The notes: generated from the letters alone by a model not told the origin. A DNA stretch of 64,000 bases from Shewanella atlantica (GCF_003966265.1 NZ_RXNV01000010.1:1-64000); one strand, 5' to 3'. Counted from the first letter of the stretch, positions 32,469-43,356 are shown. Numbers and translations are program-made.

Positions 32469-34220
32469 ATGGATTTTCGTATCGTCGTGCTAAGCCTGAC
32501 ATTCTGGCTCGCGCCAGTGTGGGCGAGCACATCTGTACAATTCGATACGCTCGATACTCTCCTCTATCAATATCCAAGTGCAGCGTTAAAAGAGATAAAT
32601 GACCTCGAAGCTATCTCCTCTCCGGTAAAACTCTCTGAAACAGAAAAGCTAAGACTGTCCCTTTTCAGATGTGAAACCTTTTTACAGCTGGGTGAGAACG
32701 AAGCGGCGATTAATTTAGCCAGGATCAGCGACGCCAAAGCCAAAATCCTCAAACTAGAACAGGCACGCCCTTACTTCCTTAACTGTATGGCGGGTGCATT
32801 TACCAATTATGGCGATTTCAGGCAGGCTCTTCCCATACTCGACTCATCAATTTTGCTGTCCAGAGAACTCAAACAGCCACAATCTTTAGTCAATGGCCTA
32901 AGATTGAGAGGCATCATAGATACGCAAGTTGACAGCTATAGCAGCGCATTCGAAGATCTAAGTTTAGCGATTGATATTTATCCTGATGCACAGAATCAAG
33001 AACAGGGTTGGACTCTGCCACCTCTCATCTATATTCAGCTACCGCTCAGTCAGCTGCTGGCAAAAAAGAGTGAGACCAGACAAGCTTTTGAGATGATTGA
33101 ACGCGCCACAGACTCGAAAGCTTTTCAAGGTAAGGTCGGGGTTATGCTTGCGACTCACATGGCTAAGATGGCACAGTTGAATCAATATTCTTCAAGTGAT
33201 GAGTTAATCCAGCAAGCCAAGACGCTCCTTCCCGAGTTAGGTACCGCGTTTGAGCTTGCAGTCAGTTACACACAAATGGCACAGCTCGAATATAAGAGAA
33301 AAAATTTCATCCGTGCGATTCAACTGCTCGAGATAAGCCTCAATACCTTTCAAAAACAGAAAAAGACTATTGAAGAATTAAGAGCTCAGCGCTTATTAGG
33401 AGAGGTATTGCTGGCAAGCGGTGATACAGATAACGCACTAAAATTAATCAACAAATCAATTAGTGCAGGAATACGCACATCTCACTACGCAGAGTTGATA
33501 CTCAGCTATCAAGTACTAAGCAGCTTTTATGCGGATATTGGAGACTTTAAACTGGCTCACAAGTATCAGCTAAATCGTTTCGATGCGGCAGAGAACTCCT
33601 TCAACTTCATCAAAGATACTCGTCTGCTTCAGTTAAACGCCAGATTAAGTCGGCAACAGCAGGTCTTTAAAACGGAGTTACTACAGGGCAACTCATCGAT
33701 AAACGTTGGCCTGGGATTTAAATCCGGTTACATAGCAATTGTGCTGACCCTATTATTTGGCTTTGTTTTAGGTGTCATCACCATCAGATACAAAAATAGA
33801 ACAATCCAGGCACCATTAGCCATAGAACCACAAAGCCGCGAACATAAAATCGAGCGTTTAATCAGTAACAGTAAACAGGGTGGATATCCCCTTAGCCTCA
33901 TTGTCATTCGCACTGTGCATGTTTATCAAACCGACCTTCCACTACTCATCTCCAGAATCGAGAACTTACTGCGGGATCAGGACTTGGTGATAAACAGAGA
34001 GGATGGGGAACTCTTACTATTGCTGCCCCACACTAAAGAAAATGGCACATTAAGGGTCATCGAGCAGATAAGGGAGATCATCACGCCTTTATTACATGGC
34101 AACAAAACAAAAATTGGCTACGCTCACATGCAACAACATGACAGCCTGAACTCATTGATAAAGCGTGCCCACATACAACAACTCAGACAAACAAAAATAG
34201 ATGAAGAACCAACAGGCTGA
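32469..34220 (+). CDS. Exported TPR protein with one membrane segment and a degenerate GGDEF domain
   Basis: A 583-residue protein with a signal peptide (1-19), a tetratricopeptide-rich periplasmic part (about 40-400), one membrane segment (about 420-440) and a cytoplasmic C-terminal domain (about 465-575). That domain has the strand pattern of a GGDEF domain (LSLIVIRTVHVYQTDLP, then LLLLLPHTKENGTLRVIEQI), but the catalytic signature is reduced to REDGEL (residues 510-515) instead of RxGGDEF. It is probably a sensor or receptor without diguanylate cyclase activity. The neighbouring recQ is convergent, only 5 bases apart, with no terminator seen. Function unknown. Confidence 0.8.
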   Translation: MDFRIVVLSLTFWLAPVWASTSVQFDTLDTLLYQYPSAALKEINDLEAISSPVKLSETEKLRLSLFRCETFLQLGENEAAINLARISDAKAKILKLEQARPYFLNCMAGAFTNYGDFRQALPILDSSILLSRELKQPQSLVNGLRLRGIIDTQVDSYSSAFEDLSLAIDIYPDAQNQEQGWTLPPLIYIQLPLSQLLAKKSETRQAFEMIERATDSKAFQGKVGVMLATHMAKMAQLNQYSSSDELIQQAKTLLPELGTAFELAVSYTQMAQLEYKRKNFIRAIQLLEISLNTFQKQKKTIEELRAQRLLGEVLLASGDTDNALKLINKSISAGIRTSHYAELILSYQVLSSFYADIGDFKLAHKYQLNRFDAAENSFNFIKDTRLLQLNARLSRQQQVFKTELLQGNSSINVGLGFKSGYIAIVLTLLFGFVLGVITIRYKNRTIQAPLAIEPQSREHKIERLISNSKQGGYPLSLIVIRTVHVYQTDLPLLISRIENLLRDQDLVINREDGELLLLLPHTKENGTLRVIEQIREIITPLLHGNKTKIGYAHMQQHDSLNSLIKRAHIQQLRQTKIDEEPTG

Positions 34221-34225
34221 TACGG

Positions 34226-36049
34226 CTAACTATCGGCTAAATAGTTAGCGATTTCATCGAGGAACTCACCACCAAAACGGCTTAATTTACGCTCACCAAC
34301 ACCGTTGACGGCCAGCATCTCACCAGGACTCGTTGGCATCATGGCAGCCATCTCGGCTAAAGAGGCATCGTTAAAGACCAGGTAAGGAGGCACATCCAAC
34401 TCCTCGGCTAACTGACGCCTTAGCTGCTTGAGTCGGGCAAAAAGTTTACGGTCATAATTGAGTGGTGCTCGAGTGCTGCTTCCCTTTCGCTTGGTCGTTT
34501 GCAGTACTATTCTCGGCTCTGCGAGTAACAGCTCAACTTCACCTTTCAATACCGAGCGTGCCGAGGGGTTCAACTTCACCGATGAGCCACGGGTAATATC
34601 TTGGCTTGCAAAACCTAAATGAATGATCTGTCTTATAATACTGAGCCAAAATTCATGACTCTTCTCTTTACCTATCCCCCAGGTCGATAACTTATCATGA
34701 CCACGTTCGAGCACTGTTGCCGCCTTGGAACCTCTCAAGACTTCAATCAAATGATTGATCCCGAATCTTTGATCCAATCGATAGATACATGAGAGCACTT
34801 TCTGCGCATCTTGCATACCGTTATAGCGTTTAGGGGGATCTAAACAGATATCACAGTTACCACAGGGTTCAAGCGCACTTTCATCGAAATAGTGCAGCAG
34901 AACCTGACGACGACACGTTTGCGCCTCGGCAAACGCGGCCATGGTATTCAGTTTATGGAACTCGACCTGTTGTTGTGGTCCGGGCTCAGACTGCTCTATC
35001 AGGTGACGCACGCGACCGATATCCGCGGGGTCGAATAGCATCAGCGCTTCGGAATCTAAACCGTCACGACCAGCTCTGCCGGTCTCCTGATAATAGGCTT
35101 CAACACTCTTGGGAATGTCGTAATGAACGACATAACGTACGTTCGATTTATTAATCCCCATACCAAATGCCACGGTAGCGACCACAATATCGAGCTGATC
35201 TTTAAGAAAGCGGTCTTGAACATCGGCTCGCTCTTCCTGGGTCTTTCCTGCGTGATAGGCTTCCGCGTTGTGTCCCTGCAGTCTCAGTCGTTCTGCCACC
35301 TCATCAACCCGGCGACGACTGCTACAGTAGATAATACCGCTGGTGCCTTTTTGATCGGTAACAAACTGGCGCAACTGATTCGCTGCATTGAGCTTCTCAG
35401 CCACGGTATAACGAATATTAGGCCGATCGAAACTGGTAAGCAGCGAAAATGGACTGATAGTTAAACGATCGCAAATATCTTTTCTGGTTGCCTGATCCGC
35501 CGTAGCGGTTAGCGCCATAATGGGCACATGAGGGAAATACTCTCTAAGCTTACCCAGAGCAGCGTATTCGGGCCTGAAATCATGCCCCCATTGAGAGATA
35601 CAGTGAGCTTCATCGATAGCAAACAGAGAAATATGCAACTCATGAAGCCTGTCGATAAAGTGACCTTGTAACAGACGCTCCGGCGACACATAAAGAAGCT
35701 TTATTTCCCCCTTATGCATCTGCTGCAAGATTTTTGCGCTCTCCTCTCTGGGCAGAGAGGAGTTAAGATAAGCTGCCGAAACCCCCATTTGGGTCAGACT
35801 ATCGACCTGATCTTTCATCAATGAGATAAGCGGTGACACAACAATGGTCAATCCGGGCAATTGCAGCGCAGGAAGCTGATAGCAAAGACTCTTTCCGCCA
35901 CCCGTCGGCATAATGACTAAACAGTCATAACCCGAACAGCTTTGCTCTATCACCTCTCTTTGGCCCTCTCTGAATGTCCGGTAGCCGAAAACAGATTGCA
36001 GACTAGAGGAGAGCGGATCTAATTGAGGTTCGTCTATCGCTTGTTCCAT
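34226..36049 (-). CDS. recQ: ATP-dependent DNA helicase RecQ
   Basis: A 3'-5' superfamily 2 helicase (607 residues) used in RecF-pathway recombination and replication restart. Motifs are Walker [33 protein letters not shown], the zinc-binding cysteines ([10 protein letters not shown] with [11 protein letters not shown]) in the RQC region and a C-terminal HRDC domain (about 525-605). The gene is convergent with the TPR gene. It is followed in the opposite direction by yigI and rarD, an arrangement related to E. coli recQ-pldA-yigI-rarD but lacking pldA. Confidence 0.98.
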   Translation of the reverse strand: MEQAIDEPQLDPLSSSLQSVFGYRTFREGQREVIEQSCSGYDCLVIMPTGGGKSLCYQLPALQLPGLTIVVSPLISLMKDQVDSLTQMGVSAAYLNSSLPREESAKILQQMHKGEIKLLYVSPERLLQGHFIDRLHELHISLFAIDEAHCISQWGHDFRPEYAALGKLREYFPHVPIMALTATADQATRKDICDRLTISPFSLLTSFDRPNIRYTVAEKLNAANQLRQFVTDQKGTSGIIYCSSRRRVDEVAERLRLQGHNAEAYHAGKTQEERADVQDRFLKDQLDIVVATVAFGMGINKSNVRYVVHYDIPKSVEAYYQETGRAGRDGLDSEALMLFDPADIGRVRHLIEQSEPGPQQQVEFHKLNTMAAFAEAQTCRRQVLLHYFDESALEPCGNCDICLDPPKRYNGMQDAQKVLSCIYRLDQRFGINHLIEVLRGSKAATVLERGHDKLSTWGIGKEKSHEFWLSIIRQIIHLGFASQDITRGSSVKLNPSARSVLKGEVELLLAEPRIVLQTTKRKGSSTRAPLNYDRKLFARLKQLRRQLAEELDVPPYLVFNDASLAEMAAMMPTSPGEMLAVNGVGERKLSRFGGEFLDEIANYLADS

Positions 36050-36349
36050 TGGCCATCAGAGTCAGAAATTGGGGGGGCCTATTCTAATACCAATCAGATA
36101 AAATTGCTTGTCAAATAACGGGGAGCTGGCACTGTCATTGTCAGTTTTTGCAGCAAGACCTCATCTAGGTTCAGACCAGTCAGACAGCATAATTAGCTGG
36201 CTACAGCCATAAACTCAGCCGATATATTAAGTTAATTCTCAATAAATTCAGTGTCATTTTGTCATTTGTTGATATTTAAATTTGCATTTCAACATACATA
36301 AGCGATAGATTAATTGCTCTAATAATAAACAGGTCTAAGAGGGAGCTTT
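36050..36349. other. Divergent spacer between recQ and yigI
   Basis: Three hundred AT-rich bases that must hold the recQ and yigI promoters. The last part before yigI carries the ribosome site AGAGGGAGC. No gene, operator or hairpin that I would defend was recognised. Confidence 0.5.
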
Positions 36350-36814
36350 ATGACTAACCCTATTCAAGAGCAGACACTCAATCGAGTCGCCGAGGTATTC
36401 GATAAACAGGTTCCCTTTCATAACTTATTGGGGCTAGACATCAAACACTATGATCTCGATGGTGTCGAAGTCGTTATCAACATGAAACCGGAGCTCATCG
36501 GCAATATTCATCAACAAATTCTTCATGGCGGAGTCACGGCAACCGTACTCGATGTTGTCGGAGGTCTCACTGCTTTTGCTGGTCTGGTTGCCAGTCGGGA
36601 TGACTGGAGCATTGAAGATCTGCAAGTTCGATTGCAAACATTGGGCACCATAGATCTGCGTATCGATTACCTTAGGCCGGGAAGAGGGATGCAGTTTACC
36701 GGTACGGGGACTGTAATACGTGCAGGTAATCGGGTCTCCGTTTGTCGCATGGAACTCCATAATGAACAAGGCTCCCATATTGCATTCGGTACAGGGACAT
36801 ACATGGTAGGTTAA
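36350..36814 (+). CDS. yigI: YigI-family thioesterase (hotdog fold)
   Basis: A 154-residue hotdog-fold acyl-CoA thioesterase. The fold signature is visible: IGNIHQQILHGGVTATVLDVVGG with the central helix, then the strands LRIDYLRPGRG, FTGTGTVIRAGNRVSVCRMEL. The placement next to rarD and recQ supports the YigI subfamily, which in E. coli hydrolyses medium/long-chain acyl-CoAs. The exact substrate here is inferred from the family. A purine-rich ribosome site (AGAGGGAGC) precedes the ATG. Confidence 0.85.
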   Translation: MTNPIQEQTLNRVAEVFDKQVPFHNLLGLDIKHYDLDGVEVVINMKPELIGNIHQQILHGGVTATVLDVVGGLTAFAGLVASRDDWSIEDLQVRLQTLGTIDLRIDYLRPGRGMQFTGTGTVIRAGNRVSVCRMELHNEQGSHIAFGTGTYMVG

Positions 36815-37050
36815 CATCCGGATAAACTGGCTCAGTCGAGCAGACTGAGTCTCTTATCTGACCTGGAAAGACCAACTCGGGCTTAGCCCTCCTTTCTGCA
36901 AGTATTAATAGTAGCTCCAAAGTGTCAGCTTTAGTTTCCTTGTGTCACTTTTACGGGACTGCACTTTTTCTGACATATATTGCCGATGAAGTTGAGCCAG
37001 CCAGCCATGACGCATACAATAGAGCTCTCTCTTCTTTTGTAGTTATATTC

Positions 37051-37938
37051 ATGCTTGACTCTGAACACCGCAAAGGCATTGCATTCGCGCTTTGTGCCTA
37101 TACTTTGTGGGGCTTTGCAGCCCTCTATTTTAAATTACTCGATCACGTATCGGCGACTGAAATTTTGCTCCACCGTGTGATCTGGTCATTCGTTTTGGTG
37201 ACCTTCCTCATGTTCATCTTTGGTGGATTCTCCAAACTGAGACAAGTACTGAAGCGCCCGAAACAGTTGGTGGTACTCACACTGACATCTATTCTGATTG
37301 CGGGAAATTGGCTGCTATTTATCTGGGCGGTGAGCAATGATCACATGCTGGATGCCAGTCTGGGCTATTTCATCAACCCGCTGGTTAATGTCATGTTAGG
37401 TATGGTTTTTCTTAGCGAGCGGCTACGGAAACTACAATGGTTTGCCGTAGGTTTAGCCGCCTCAGGGGTTCTGATCCAATTAATCTCTTTCGGTTCAATT
37501 CCAATGGTCTCACTGGGCCTGGCTTTCTCTTTTGGTTTATACGGGTTACTGCGAAAGAAGGTCAATGTAGACGCCAAGACAGGGTTATTAGTAGAGACAG
37601 CGATTCTCTTTCCTATCGCTATGATCTATCTGTTCGCCAACATGGGGGGCGCACTCAGTAACCTTATGAGCAATACCCTATCGCTCAATCTACTCTTGAT
37701 GGCGGCAGGTATAGTCACAACCATACCGCTACTCTGTTTCGCCGCCGCGGCTGTTAGAATTCCGCTATCCATGCTGGGATTCTTTCAATATATCGGCCCC
37801 AGTATCATGTTTATACTCGCAATTACGCTCTACAAAGAACCATTTGATCTGGAGAAAGGGATCACCTTCGGTTTCATCTGGAGCGCATTAATCGTATTCA
37901 GCATAGATATGATCTATAAGCGTAAAAAGCCTCTGTGA
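37051..37938 (+). CDS. rarD: EamA/RarD-family transporter
   Basis: An inner-membrane protein of the drug/metabolite transporter superfamily (RarD family) with ten predicted segments. The ATG at 37051 (MLDSEHRKGIAFALCAYTLWG) gives 295 residues, matching E. coli RarD (296). A longer frame starting at 36922 is not supported. Conserved features are the YTLWGFAALYFK start and SLGYFINPLVNVMLG. The substrate is not established; E. coli RarD was linked to chloramphenicol resistance. Confidence 0.88.
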   Translation: MLDSEHRKGIAFALCAYTLWGFAALYFKLLDHVSATEILLHRVIWSFVLVTFLMFIFGGFSKLRQVLKRPKQLVVLTLTSILIAGNWLLFIWAVSNDHMLDASLGYFINPLVNVMLGMVFLSERLRKLQWFAVGLAASGVLIQLISFGSIPMVSLGLAFSFGLYGLLRKKVNVDAKTGLLVETAILFPIAMIYLFANMGGALSNLMSNTLSLNLLLMAAGIVTTIPLLCFAAAAVRIPLSMLGFFQYIGPSIMFILAITLYKEPFDLEKGITFGFIWSALIVFSIDMIYKRKKPL

Positions 37939-37948
37939 TACAAGACCC

Positions 37949-37976
37949 AAAAAGGAGGCGATAACACCTCCTTTTT
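37949..37976. terminator. Bidirectional terminator between rarD and argA
   Basis: Perfect stem AAAAAGGAGG / CCTCCTTTTT with an 8-base loop. The A and T tracts on both sides allow it to act for rarD (plus) and argA (minus), which converge here. Confidence 0.8.
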
Positions 37977-37986
37977 ATTTATGAAA

Positions 37987-39306
37987 TTACAGCTCAAGAG
38001 CCAGTATTTTCGATTTTCTTTGATAGTTGTACAACTGCTTCTTTTTATCCGGTAACTTATCGACCTCTACGATTTCAAAGCCATGCTCTAAGAACCAGTG
38101 AATGCTTCTGGTCGTCAATGCAAAGAGACGTGAATAACCCCTAACCCTCGCCTGCCCGATGATATTGTTGAGTAGAAGACTTCCTCTATCCGCATCGCGA
38201 TATTCCGGGTGCACGACCAGACAAGCAAACTCACCGGCATTATCCTCTTCAAACGGATAGAAGGCGGCGCAGCCTATCACTAAACTATCGCGCTCAATCA
38301 ACATAAACTGCTCGATCTCCATCTCCAGTTGTTCACGTGAGCGACGCACTAAAATTCCTTTCTCCTCTAACGGACGGATCAGGTCTAATATGCCACCAAT
38401 ATCACCAATACCTGCACGACGCAGACGCTCTGCACTCTCTGTAACAATTTGCGTCCCCACACCATCTCTGGAGAACAACTCCTGAAGCAGGGAGCCATCA
38501 TCTAGATAGCTGACAAAGTGGCAACGGGATACGCCATTTCGACAGGCATCGATGCTGGCCTTTAGAAATGCCTTGGTCCCCAGGCACACATGAGATTCCT
38601 GATCGAGATTATTCAGGATCTGTTGGGCTTCATTTGGCATTAACTCGGCCAACACCTCACCGGTGCTATCCAGAATACCCTTCTGAGAGCTGAAACCAAT
38701 CATCTTATCAGCCTTCAACTTGACCGCTATCTGAGTCGCGACCTCTTCCGCTGTTAAGTTAAAGCTCTCCCCCGTTACAGATGCCGCAACCGGGCCAAGT
38801 AACACTATGCCATTATTGCCTAACTGAGCCTTAAGCCCCTGAACATCTATTCGTCTTACTTTGCCACTGAGGCAATAATCCACGCCATCGTCGACCCCTA
38901 AGGGCTGAGCGATAACAAAATTACCACTCACCACATTAATTTGAGCACCTTGCATAGGCGTATTACTCAAGCTCATGGAAAGCCTGGCTGTTATATCGAG
39001 CTGAAGCCCACCCACAACCTGCTTGATTACCTTGAAAGCATCCTCTTCGGTGATCCGGACTCCATTATAATATTCAGGAATGATGGACTTCTCAGCCAAG
39101 GCTTCATCGATTTGTGGTCTGGCACCATGCACCAGAACAATCTTAATACCTAAGCTATGCAGTAAGGCGATATCGTTGATAATCGAGCGAAATTGATTTT
39201 GGGCCAAGGCCTCACCGCCTAACATCACGACAAACGTCTTCCCCCTATGAGAGTTAACGTAGGAGGCAGAATGACGAAATCCATCAACGAGTTCAGTGGT
39301 ACGCAC
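37987..39306 (-). CDS. argA: N-acetylglutamate synthase
   Basis: ArgA acetylates glutamate with acetyl-CoA, the first step of arginine synthesis in this pathway type. The product is 439 residues: an N-terminal amino-acid-kinase-like domain (about 15-275, [31 protein letters not shown]) that binds arginine for feedback inhibition, and a C-terminal GNAT acetyltransferase domain (about 290-435, [33 protein letters not shown]). Possible ARG boxes lie upstream. Confidence 0.97.
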   Translation of the reverse strand: MRTTELVDGFRHSASYVNSHRGKTFVVMLGGEALAQNQFRSIINDIALLHSLGIKIVLVHGARPQIDEALAEKSIIPEYYNGVRITEEDAFKVIKQVVGGLQLDITARLSMSLSNTPMQGAQINVVSGNFVIAQPLGVDDGVDYCLSGKVRRIDVQGLKAQLGNNGIVLLGPVAASVTGESFNLTAEEVATQIAVKLKADKMIGFSSQKGILDSTGEVLAELMPNEAQQILNNLDQESHVCLGTKAFLKASIDACRNGVSRCHFVSYLDDGSLLQELFSRDGVGTQIVTESAERLRRAGIGDIGGILDLIRPLEEKGILVRRSREQLEMEIEQFMLIERDSLVIGCAAFYPFEEDNAGEFACLVVHPEYRDADRGSLLLNNIIGQARVRGYSRLFALTTRSIHWFLEHGFEIVEVDKLPDKKKQLYNYQRKSKILALEL

Positions 39307-39378
39307 GAGTAATATCTCACCTTAATTCATCAAATATGCAGTCATTTGAAGTATGACATGGTAACAAAACCATATTAT

Positions 39379-39503
39379 TGCATTTTAATGCAAAATTAAA
39401 GCATTTATTTTCACAAGAGAATTGTCTGTAAATAACTATAAAAGGAGGAGAATAGTGGTTATATGACTGGAAAAATGAAAAGTTAAATATGAATTTTTAT
39501 GAG
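39379..39503 (-). promoter_or_regulatory. Candidate ArgR (ARG) boxes upstream of argA
   Basis: Two sites resemble the ArgR half-palindrome TGAATWWWWATTCA. They are TGCATTTTAATGCA (39379-39392), almost fully palindromic, and TGAATTTTTATGAG (39490-39503), of which one half matches well. They lie about 75-200 bases upstream of the argA start. The match was judged by eye and is tentative. Confidence 0.4.
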
Positions 39504-39548
39504 AAAGAACAAACTATGTGTGCAATATAGAGAAATTCGAGCAAAAAA

Positions 39549-39571
39549 AAAGCCCCTGAAACAGGGGCTTT
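39549..39571 (-). terminator. Terminator of rpmB-rpmG
   Basis: Stem AAAGCCCCTG / CAGGGGCTTT with an AAA loop, followed on the minus strand by a run of T (complement of 39541-39551). It lies 22 bases beyond the rpmG stop. Confidence 0.9.
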
Positions 39572-39592
39572 CTAGAAGTAAGAATCAAGCAA

Positions 39593-39766
39593 TTACTTGA
39601 TTTTAGCTTCTTTGTACATAACGTGCTGACGGATAACTGGATCAAATTTCTTGATTTCCATCTTTTCAGGCATGTTACGCTTGTTCTTTTCAGTCGTGTA
39701 GAAATGACCAGTTTTAGCGCTAGAAACTAGCTTGATCTTCTCACGATTACCTTTAGATTTAGCCAT
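39593..39766 (-). CDS. rpmG: 50S ribosomal protein L33
   Basis: A 57-residue ribosomal protein beginning [20 protein letters not shown] and ending in KEAKIK. It has the conserved [10 protein letters not shown] core and the C-terminal [10 protein letters not shown]. No cysteines are present, so it is the zinc-independent form. It follows rpmB after 6 bases. It is too short for the usual length cut-off but unmistakable. Confidence 0.98.
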
Positions 39767-39772
39767 GGTTTA

Positions 39773-40009
39773 TTATACCTTCTCGCCGCGGGCACGAAGT
39801 TCAGCAACAACAACTTCAATACCTTTCTTATCGATGATACGCATACCCTTAGTAGAGATACGTAGCTTAACGAAACGCTTTTCACCTTCTAACCAAAAAC
39901 GGTGGTTTTGTAGGTTAGGTAAAAAACGACGACGTGTCGCGTTTTTCGCGTGTGAACGGTTGTTACCAACCATTGGTTTCTTGCCAGTTACTTGGCATAC
40001 TCTTGACAT
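39773..40009 (-). CDS. rpmB: 50S ribosomal protein L28
   Basis: A 78-residue ribosomal protein starting [20 protein letters not shown], with the [14 protein letters not shown] motif and a C-terminal [14 protein letters not shown] helix. The ATG at 40009 is preferred because L28 normally begins MSRVC. A longer frame reaching 40024 is not needed. It forms an operon with rpmG. Confidence 0.98.
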   Translation of the reverse strand: MSRVCQVTGKKPMVGNNRSHAKNATRRRFLPNLQNHRFWLEGEKRFVKLRISTKGMRIIDKKGIEVVVAELRARGEKV

Positions 40010-40136
40010 GTCAAACTTCTCCAAAACAATATATATAACGCTCGAGCATTAATGTACCTCGAACACGGCCGTCGCCTGAGGCACACAACAGAGGGCGCAT
40101 TTTATACAGGATCTAAAAACAAAGATCAAGGGATAG

Positions 40137-40817
40137 TTAATCTATCAATCCCCTCTCTGCAAATGAAACTATCTCGCGATCGCCTACAACCATATGGTCT
40201 AGCAAGGAAACATCTATGGTTGCCAGTGCTTGTTTCAATCGCTCAGTTATTCGCCTATCGGCCTGACTCGGCTCCGCAACACCCGATGGGTGGTTGTGGC
40301 AGACAATCACGGCCGCGGCCTTTTTCTCAAGCACCAGGCATACCACATCACGCGGATATACCGAGGCTGAATCTATTGTGCCACGGAATAATTCGACAAA
40401 CTGAATTACTCTATGCTGACTATCCAACAATAAAATTGCGAACACTTCATAGGCACGATCTGCTAATTGTCTCATTAAATAGTCCCGAGTTAAATCAGGA
40501 TCACTCAATATTTTTCCTCTTTTTAAATTTTGTTGGGAAATTCGCTTGCTTAGCTCCGCCGCTGCCTGAAGTTGAGCAAACTTTACCGGTCCCATACCCG
40601 GTACTCTACATATCTCAAGCTCTGAAGCAGTGAGAAGCTCTCTAAGCCCTCCGAATTGACCAATCAAATTCCGAGCCAGCTCAACAGCACTTAAGCCCTG
40701 TATGCCATTTCTAAGGACGACAGCAAGCAACTCCGCATCAGATAACTGTCCCACTCCTAGTTTTAAAAGCTTTTCCCTTGGCCCCTCTCCATCGGGCCAA
40801 TCTTTAATCCCCATCAC
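40137..40817 (-). CDS. radC: RadC/YicR-family JAB-domain protein
   Basis: A 226-residue protein of the RadC family. It has an N-terminal helix-hairpin-helix-like UPF0758 domain (about 1-100, EICRVPGMGPVKFAQLQAA) and a C-terminal JAMM/MPN-like domain (about 105-225). The zinc-ligand motif is visible as VIVCHNHPSGVAEPSQAD (HxHPSG...D). The biochemical function of the family is unsettled. It is not an established DNA-repair protein despite its name. It sits between rpmB and coaBC, as in E. coli. Confidence 0.93.
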   Translation of the reverse strand: MMGIKDWPDGEGPREKLLKLGVGQLSDAELLAVVLRNGIQGLSAVELARNLIGQFGGLRELLTASELEICRVPGMGPVKFAQLQAAAELSKRISQQNLKRGKILSDPDLTRDYLMRQLADRAYEVFAILLLDSQHRVIQFVELFRGTIDSASVYPRDVVCLVLEKKAAAVIVCHNHPSGVAEPSQADRRITERLKQALATIDVSLLDHMVVGDREIVSFAERGLID

Positions 40818-40959
40818 GACCTCCCTGTGTGATTTTTTTATCTGTTCTTGAGTATGGTCGAGTTTTTAAAACTTGTGTCCTCCACTTCAGCAGGTTTGTG
40901 ATATGTTAGGCGGCAATTCAATTTAGCGACTGATTTCACCTCTTAATGAGCCATCTCTT

Positions 40960-42162
40960 ATGAACCAGACTCTGACAAATAAAAAAATCTTACTAGCTAT
41001 AGGTGGTGGTATTGCAGCCTATAAATCTGCCGACCTTATTCGTCGTCTCAAAGAGCGTGGGGCAGACGTTCGTGTTGTCATGAGTCAAAGCGCTAAAGAA
41101 TTCATTACGCCTCTGACGTTACAGGCACTCTCCGGATATCCGGTGGCATCCGATCTCCTCGATACGGCCGCCGAAGCCGCAATGGGGCATATTGAACTGG
41201 CACGTTGGGCAGATCTGGTACTGGTTGCCCCGGCGACAGCCAATTTGATTGCACGCATCAATGCGGGGATGGCCGATGAGCTCATCACCACAACCTGCTT
41301 AGCCACCGAATCTCCTGTTGTGATCTGCCCGGCGATGAATCAGCAGATGTACCGCAATCAGGCGACTCAAGACAATATCAAAAATTTATCTGAACGTGGG
41401 CTCACCATCTGGGGGCCGGCTTCCGGTAGCCAAGCCTGTGGTGAGGTAGGTCCGGGCCGTATGCAAGAGCCCCTGGAAATAGCCATACAGGTCGAACAGT
41501 TTTTTGCACCTAAGCTTCTTGCTGGTCGCTCATTACTGCTCACTGCGGGTCCGACACGAGAAGCGATAGATCCCGTTCGCTATATCTCAAATCACAGCTC
41601 CGGAAAAATGGGCTTTGCCTTGGCTAAGGCTGCTGCCGATATGGGAGCCAATGTCACCTTAGTCTCTGGTCCGGTTCATCTGCCCACACCAGCAGGTGTG
41701 AACAGAATCGATGTAGAGTCGACCGATGATATGCTCAATGTAGTCATGGCCCAAGTTGACTCCAATGACATTTTTATCGGCTGCGCTGCAGTCGCAGATT
41801 ATCGCGTTGCCGATATTGCCACGGATAAGATCAAGAAATCAGCGACTGAGATGCAACTTGCACTGGTTAGAAATCCTGATATCTTAGCCAACGTTGCCAG
41901 TCATACCCCACGACCGTTTACTGTGGGATTTGCCGCTGAAACTCAAGATGTTGCACGCTACGCCAAAGATAAACTTATCCGTAAAAAGCTCGACATGATT
42001 GCGGCTAACGACGTGTCCAGCCCTGAACTCGGTTTCAATGCCGATAGCAATGCACTCAAAGTGATTTGGGAAAAAGGAGAGCAAGATCTCCCCGCAACGG
42101 ATAAACTAACCTTAGCCACTCAATTGCTCACCCTGATAGCGAAACGAATAGATAACGCATGA
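40960..42162 (+). CDS. coaBC: Bifunctional CoA biosynthesis protein CoaBC (Dfp)
   Basis: A 400-residue bifunctional enzyme. The N-terminal part (about 1-185) is the FMN-dependent phosphopantothenoylcysteine decarboxylase CoaC ([38 protein letters not shown]). The C-terminal part (about 190-400) is the phosphopantothenate-cysteine ligase CoaB ([36 protein letters not shown]). It provides 4'-phosphopantetheine for CoA. Its stop overlaps the dut start by 4 bases. Confidence 0.98.
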   Translation: MNQTLTNKKILLAIGGGIAAYKSADLIRRLKERGADVRVVMSQSAKEFITPLTLQALSGYPVASDLLDTAAEAAMGHIELARWADLVLVAPATANLIARINAGMADELITTTCLATESPVVICPAMNQQMYRNQATQDNIKNLSERGLTIWGPASGSQACGEVGPGRMQEPLEIAIQVEQFFAPKLLAGRSLLLTAGPTREAIDPVRYISNHSSGKMGFALAKAAADMGANVTLVSGPVHLPTPAGVNRIDVESTDDMLNVVMAQVDSNDIFIGCAAVADYRVADIATDKIKKSATEMQLALVRNPDILANVASHTPRPFTVGFAAETQDVARYAKDKLIRKKLDMIAANDVSSPELGFNADSNALKVIWEKGEQDLPATDKLTLATQLLTLIAKRIDNA

Positions 42163-42617
42163 AGACTCCTATAGAAGTAAAAATCCTCGACTCACGCATT
42201 GGTTCTCAATTTCCTCTACCAGCCTATGCAACACCAGGTAGTGCCGGTATGGACCTTAGGGCCATGCTCGAAACCAGTATCCAGGTGGCTCCGGGAGAAA
42301 CGATTCTGATTCCAACCGGCATCTCAATTCATGTCGCCGATCCCAGCCTTGCTGCTGTGATACTGCCCCGCTCAGGTTTGGGTCATAAACACGGGATTGT
42401 CTTAGGCAACTTGGTTGGCCTTATCGATTCTGATTATCAAGGACCACTGATGGTCTCATGCTGGAACAGAGGTAGTGAACCATTCACTCTCGAAATAGGA
42501 GACAGGTTGGCCCAACTGGTCTTTGTTCCGGTCGTTCAGGCCGAATTTAAACTGGTTGATGAATTTGATAACTCATCTCGTGGTGAAGGCGGCTTCGGTC
42601 ATTCCGGCACCCAATAA
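42159..42617 (+). CDS. dut: Deoxyuridine 5'-triphosphate nucleotidohydrolase
   Basis: dUTPase hydrolyses dUTP to dUMP and PPi, keeping uracil out of DNA and feeding dTMP synthesis. It is a homotrimer of 152-residue subunits. The five motifs are visible: [46 protein letters not shown] and the C-terminal [12 protein letters not shown]-loop-like motif. It is translationally coupled to coaBC. Confidence 0.98.
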   Translation: MKTPIEVKILDSRIGSQFPLPAYATPGSAGMDLRAMLETSIQVAPGETILIPTGISIHVADPSLAAVILPRSGLGHKHGIVLGNLVGLIDSDYQGPLMVSCWNRGSEPFTLEIGDRLAQLVFVPVVQAEFKLVDEFDNSSRGEGGFGHSGTQ

Positions 42618-42762
42618 CCTCAAACACTGTCATCTACGAGGCCGACTAAATCGGCCTCTACTCTGTAAATAATAAAAAAGTGAACTGTTGCCAACATCCG
42701 CTTTTGGACGAAGGCAAAGCGATCACCTAGCTCCTGCCGTATTTTGAGTGAAGGAAAACTAA

Positions 42763-43356
42763 ATGGCTGTAAGCCCAAAAATCAATCGTCGCGAACATAT
42801 CCTCCAATGTCTGGCAACTATGCTGGAAACCAACCCGGGACAAAGAATAACAACGGCAAAACTCGCTGCCGAAGTGGGCGTCTCTGAAGCCGCACTCTAT
42901 CGACACTTTCCCAGTAAAGCGCGTATGTTTGAAGGCCTCATCGACTTCATCGAAGAATCACTCTTATCTCGCATCAACCTCATCATGACGGAAGAAAAGG
43001 ACACCATGAAGCGATGCCAGTTGCTGCTGCAGCTTCTGCTTATCTTCTCTGAACGCAATCCGGGGATCTCCAGAGTACTCAATGGTGACGCTCTGCTTGG
43101 TGAGAATGAACGCCTTCGTAGCAGAGTCAGTCTTATTTTTTCAAAAATAGAAACCCATCTGAAACAGATCTTAAGAGAGAAAACACTGAGAGAGGGTAAA
43201 GGCTTTAATCTTGATGAGGCTATTCTTGCCAACCTGCTGCTCGCCATCGCCGAAGGCAGAATAGCGCAGTTTGTACGTAGTGAGTTCAAGCAGAAACCAA
43301 CCGAACACTTCGAACAGCAGTGGGTCTTCATCCAGCAGCAACTACTTCAAAGTTAA
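42763..43356 (+). CDS. slmA: Nucleoid occlusion factor SlmA (TetR family)
   Basis: A 197-residue TetR-family DNA-binding protein that blocks Z-ring assembly over the chromosome by binding FtsZ. It has the N-terminal helix-turn-helix ([25 protein letters not shown]) and the C-terminal ligand/FtsZ-binding domain. The position downstream of dut is the same as in E. coli. The last 60 coding bases have a degraded copy 110-170 bases downstream. Confidence 0.95.
   Translation: MAVSPKINRREHILQCLATMLETNPGQRITTAKLAAEVGVSEAALYRHFPSKARMFEGLIDFIEESLLSRINLIMTEEKDTMKRCQLLLQLLLIFSERNPGISRVLNGDALLGENERLRSRVSLIFSKIETHLKQILREKTLREGKGFNLDEAILANLLLAIAEGRIAQFVRSEFKQKPTEHFEQQWVFIQQQLLQS

Noticed and set aside
36922-37050. 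Upstream extension of rarD
   Set aside because: Start at 37051 gives the normal length and sequence of RarD; the extra 43 residues have no match.
40052-40633. A 193-codon plus-strand frame opposite radC
   Set aside because: It is the antisense shadow of radC with no conserved protein features.
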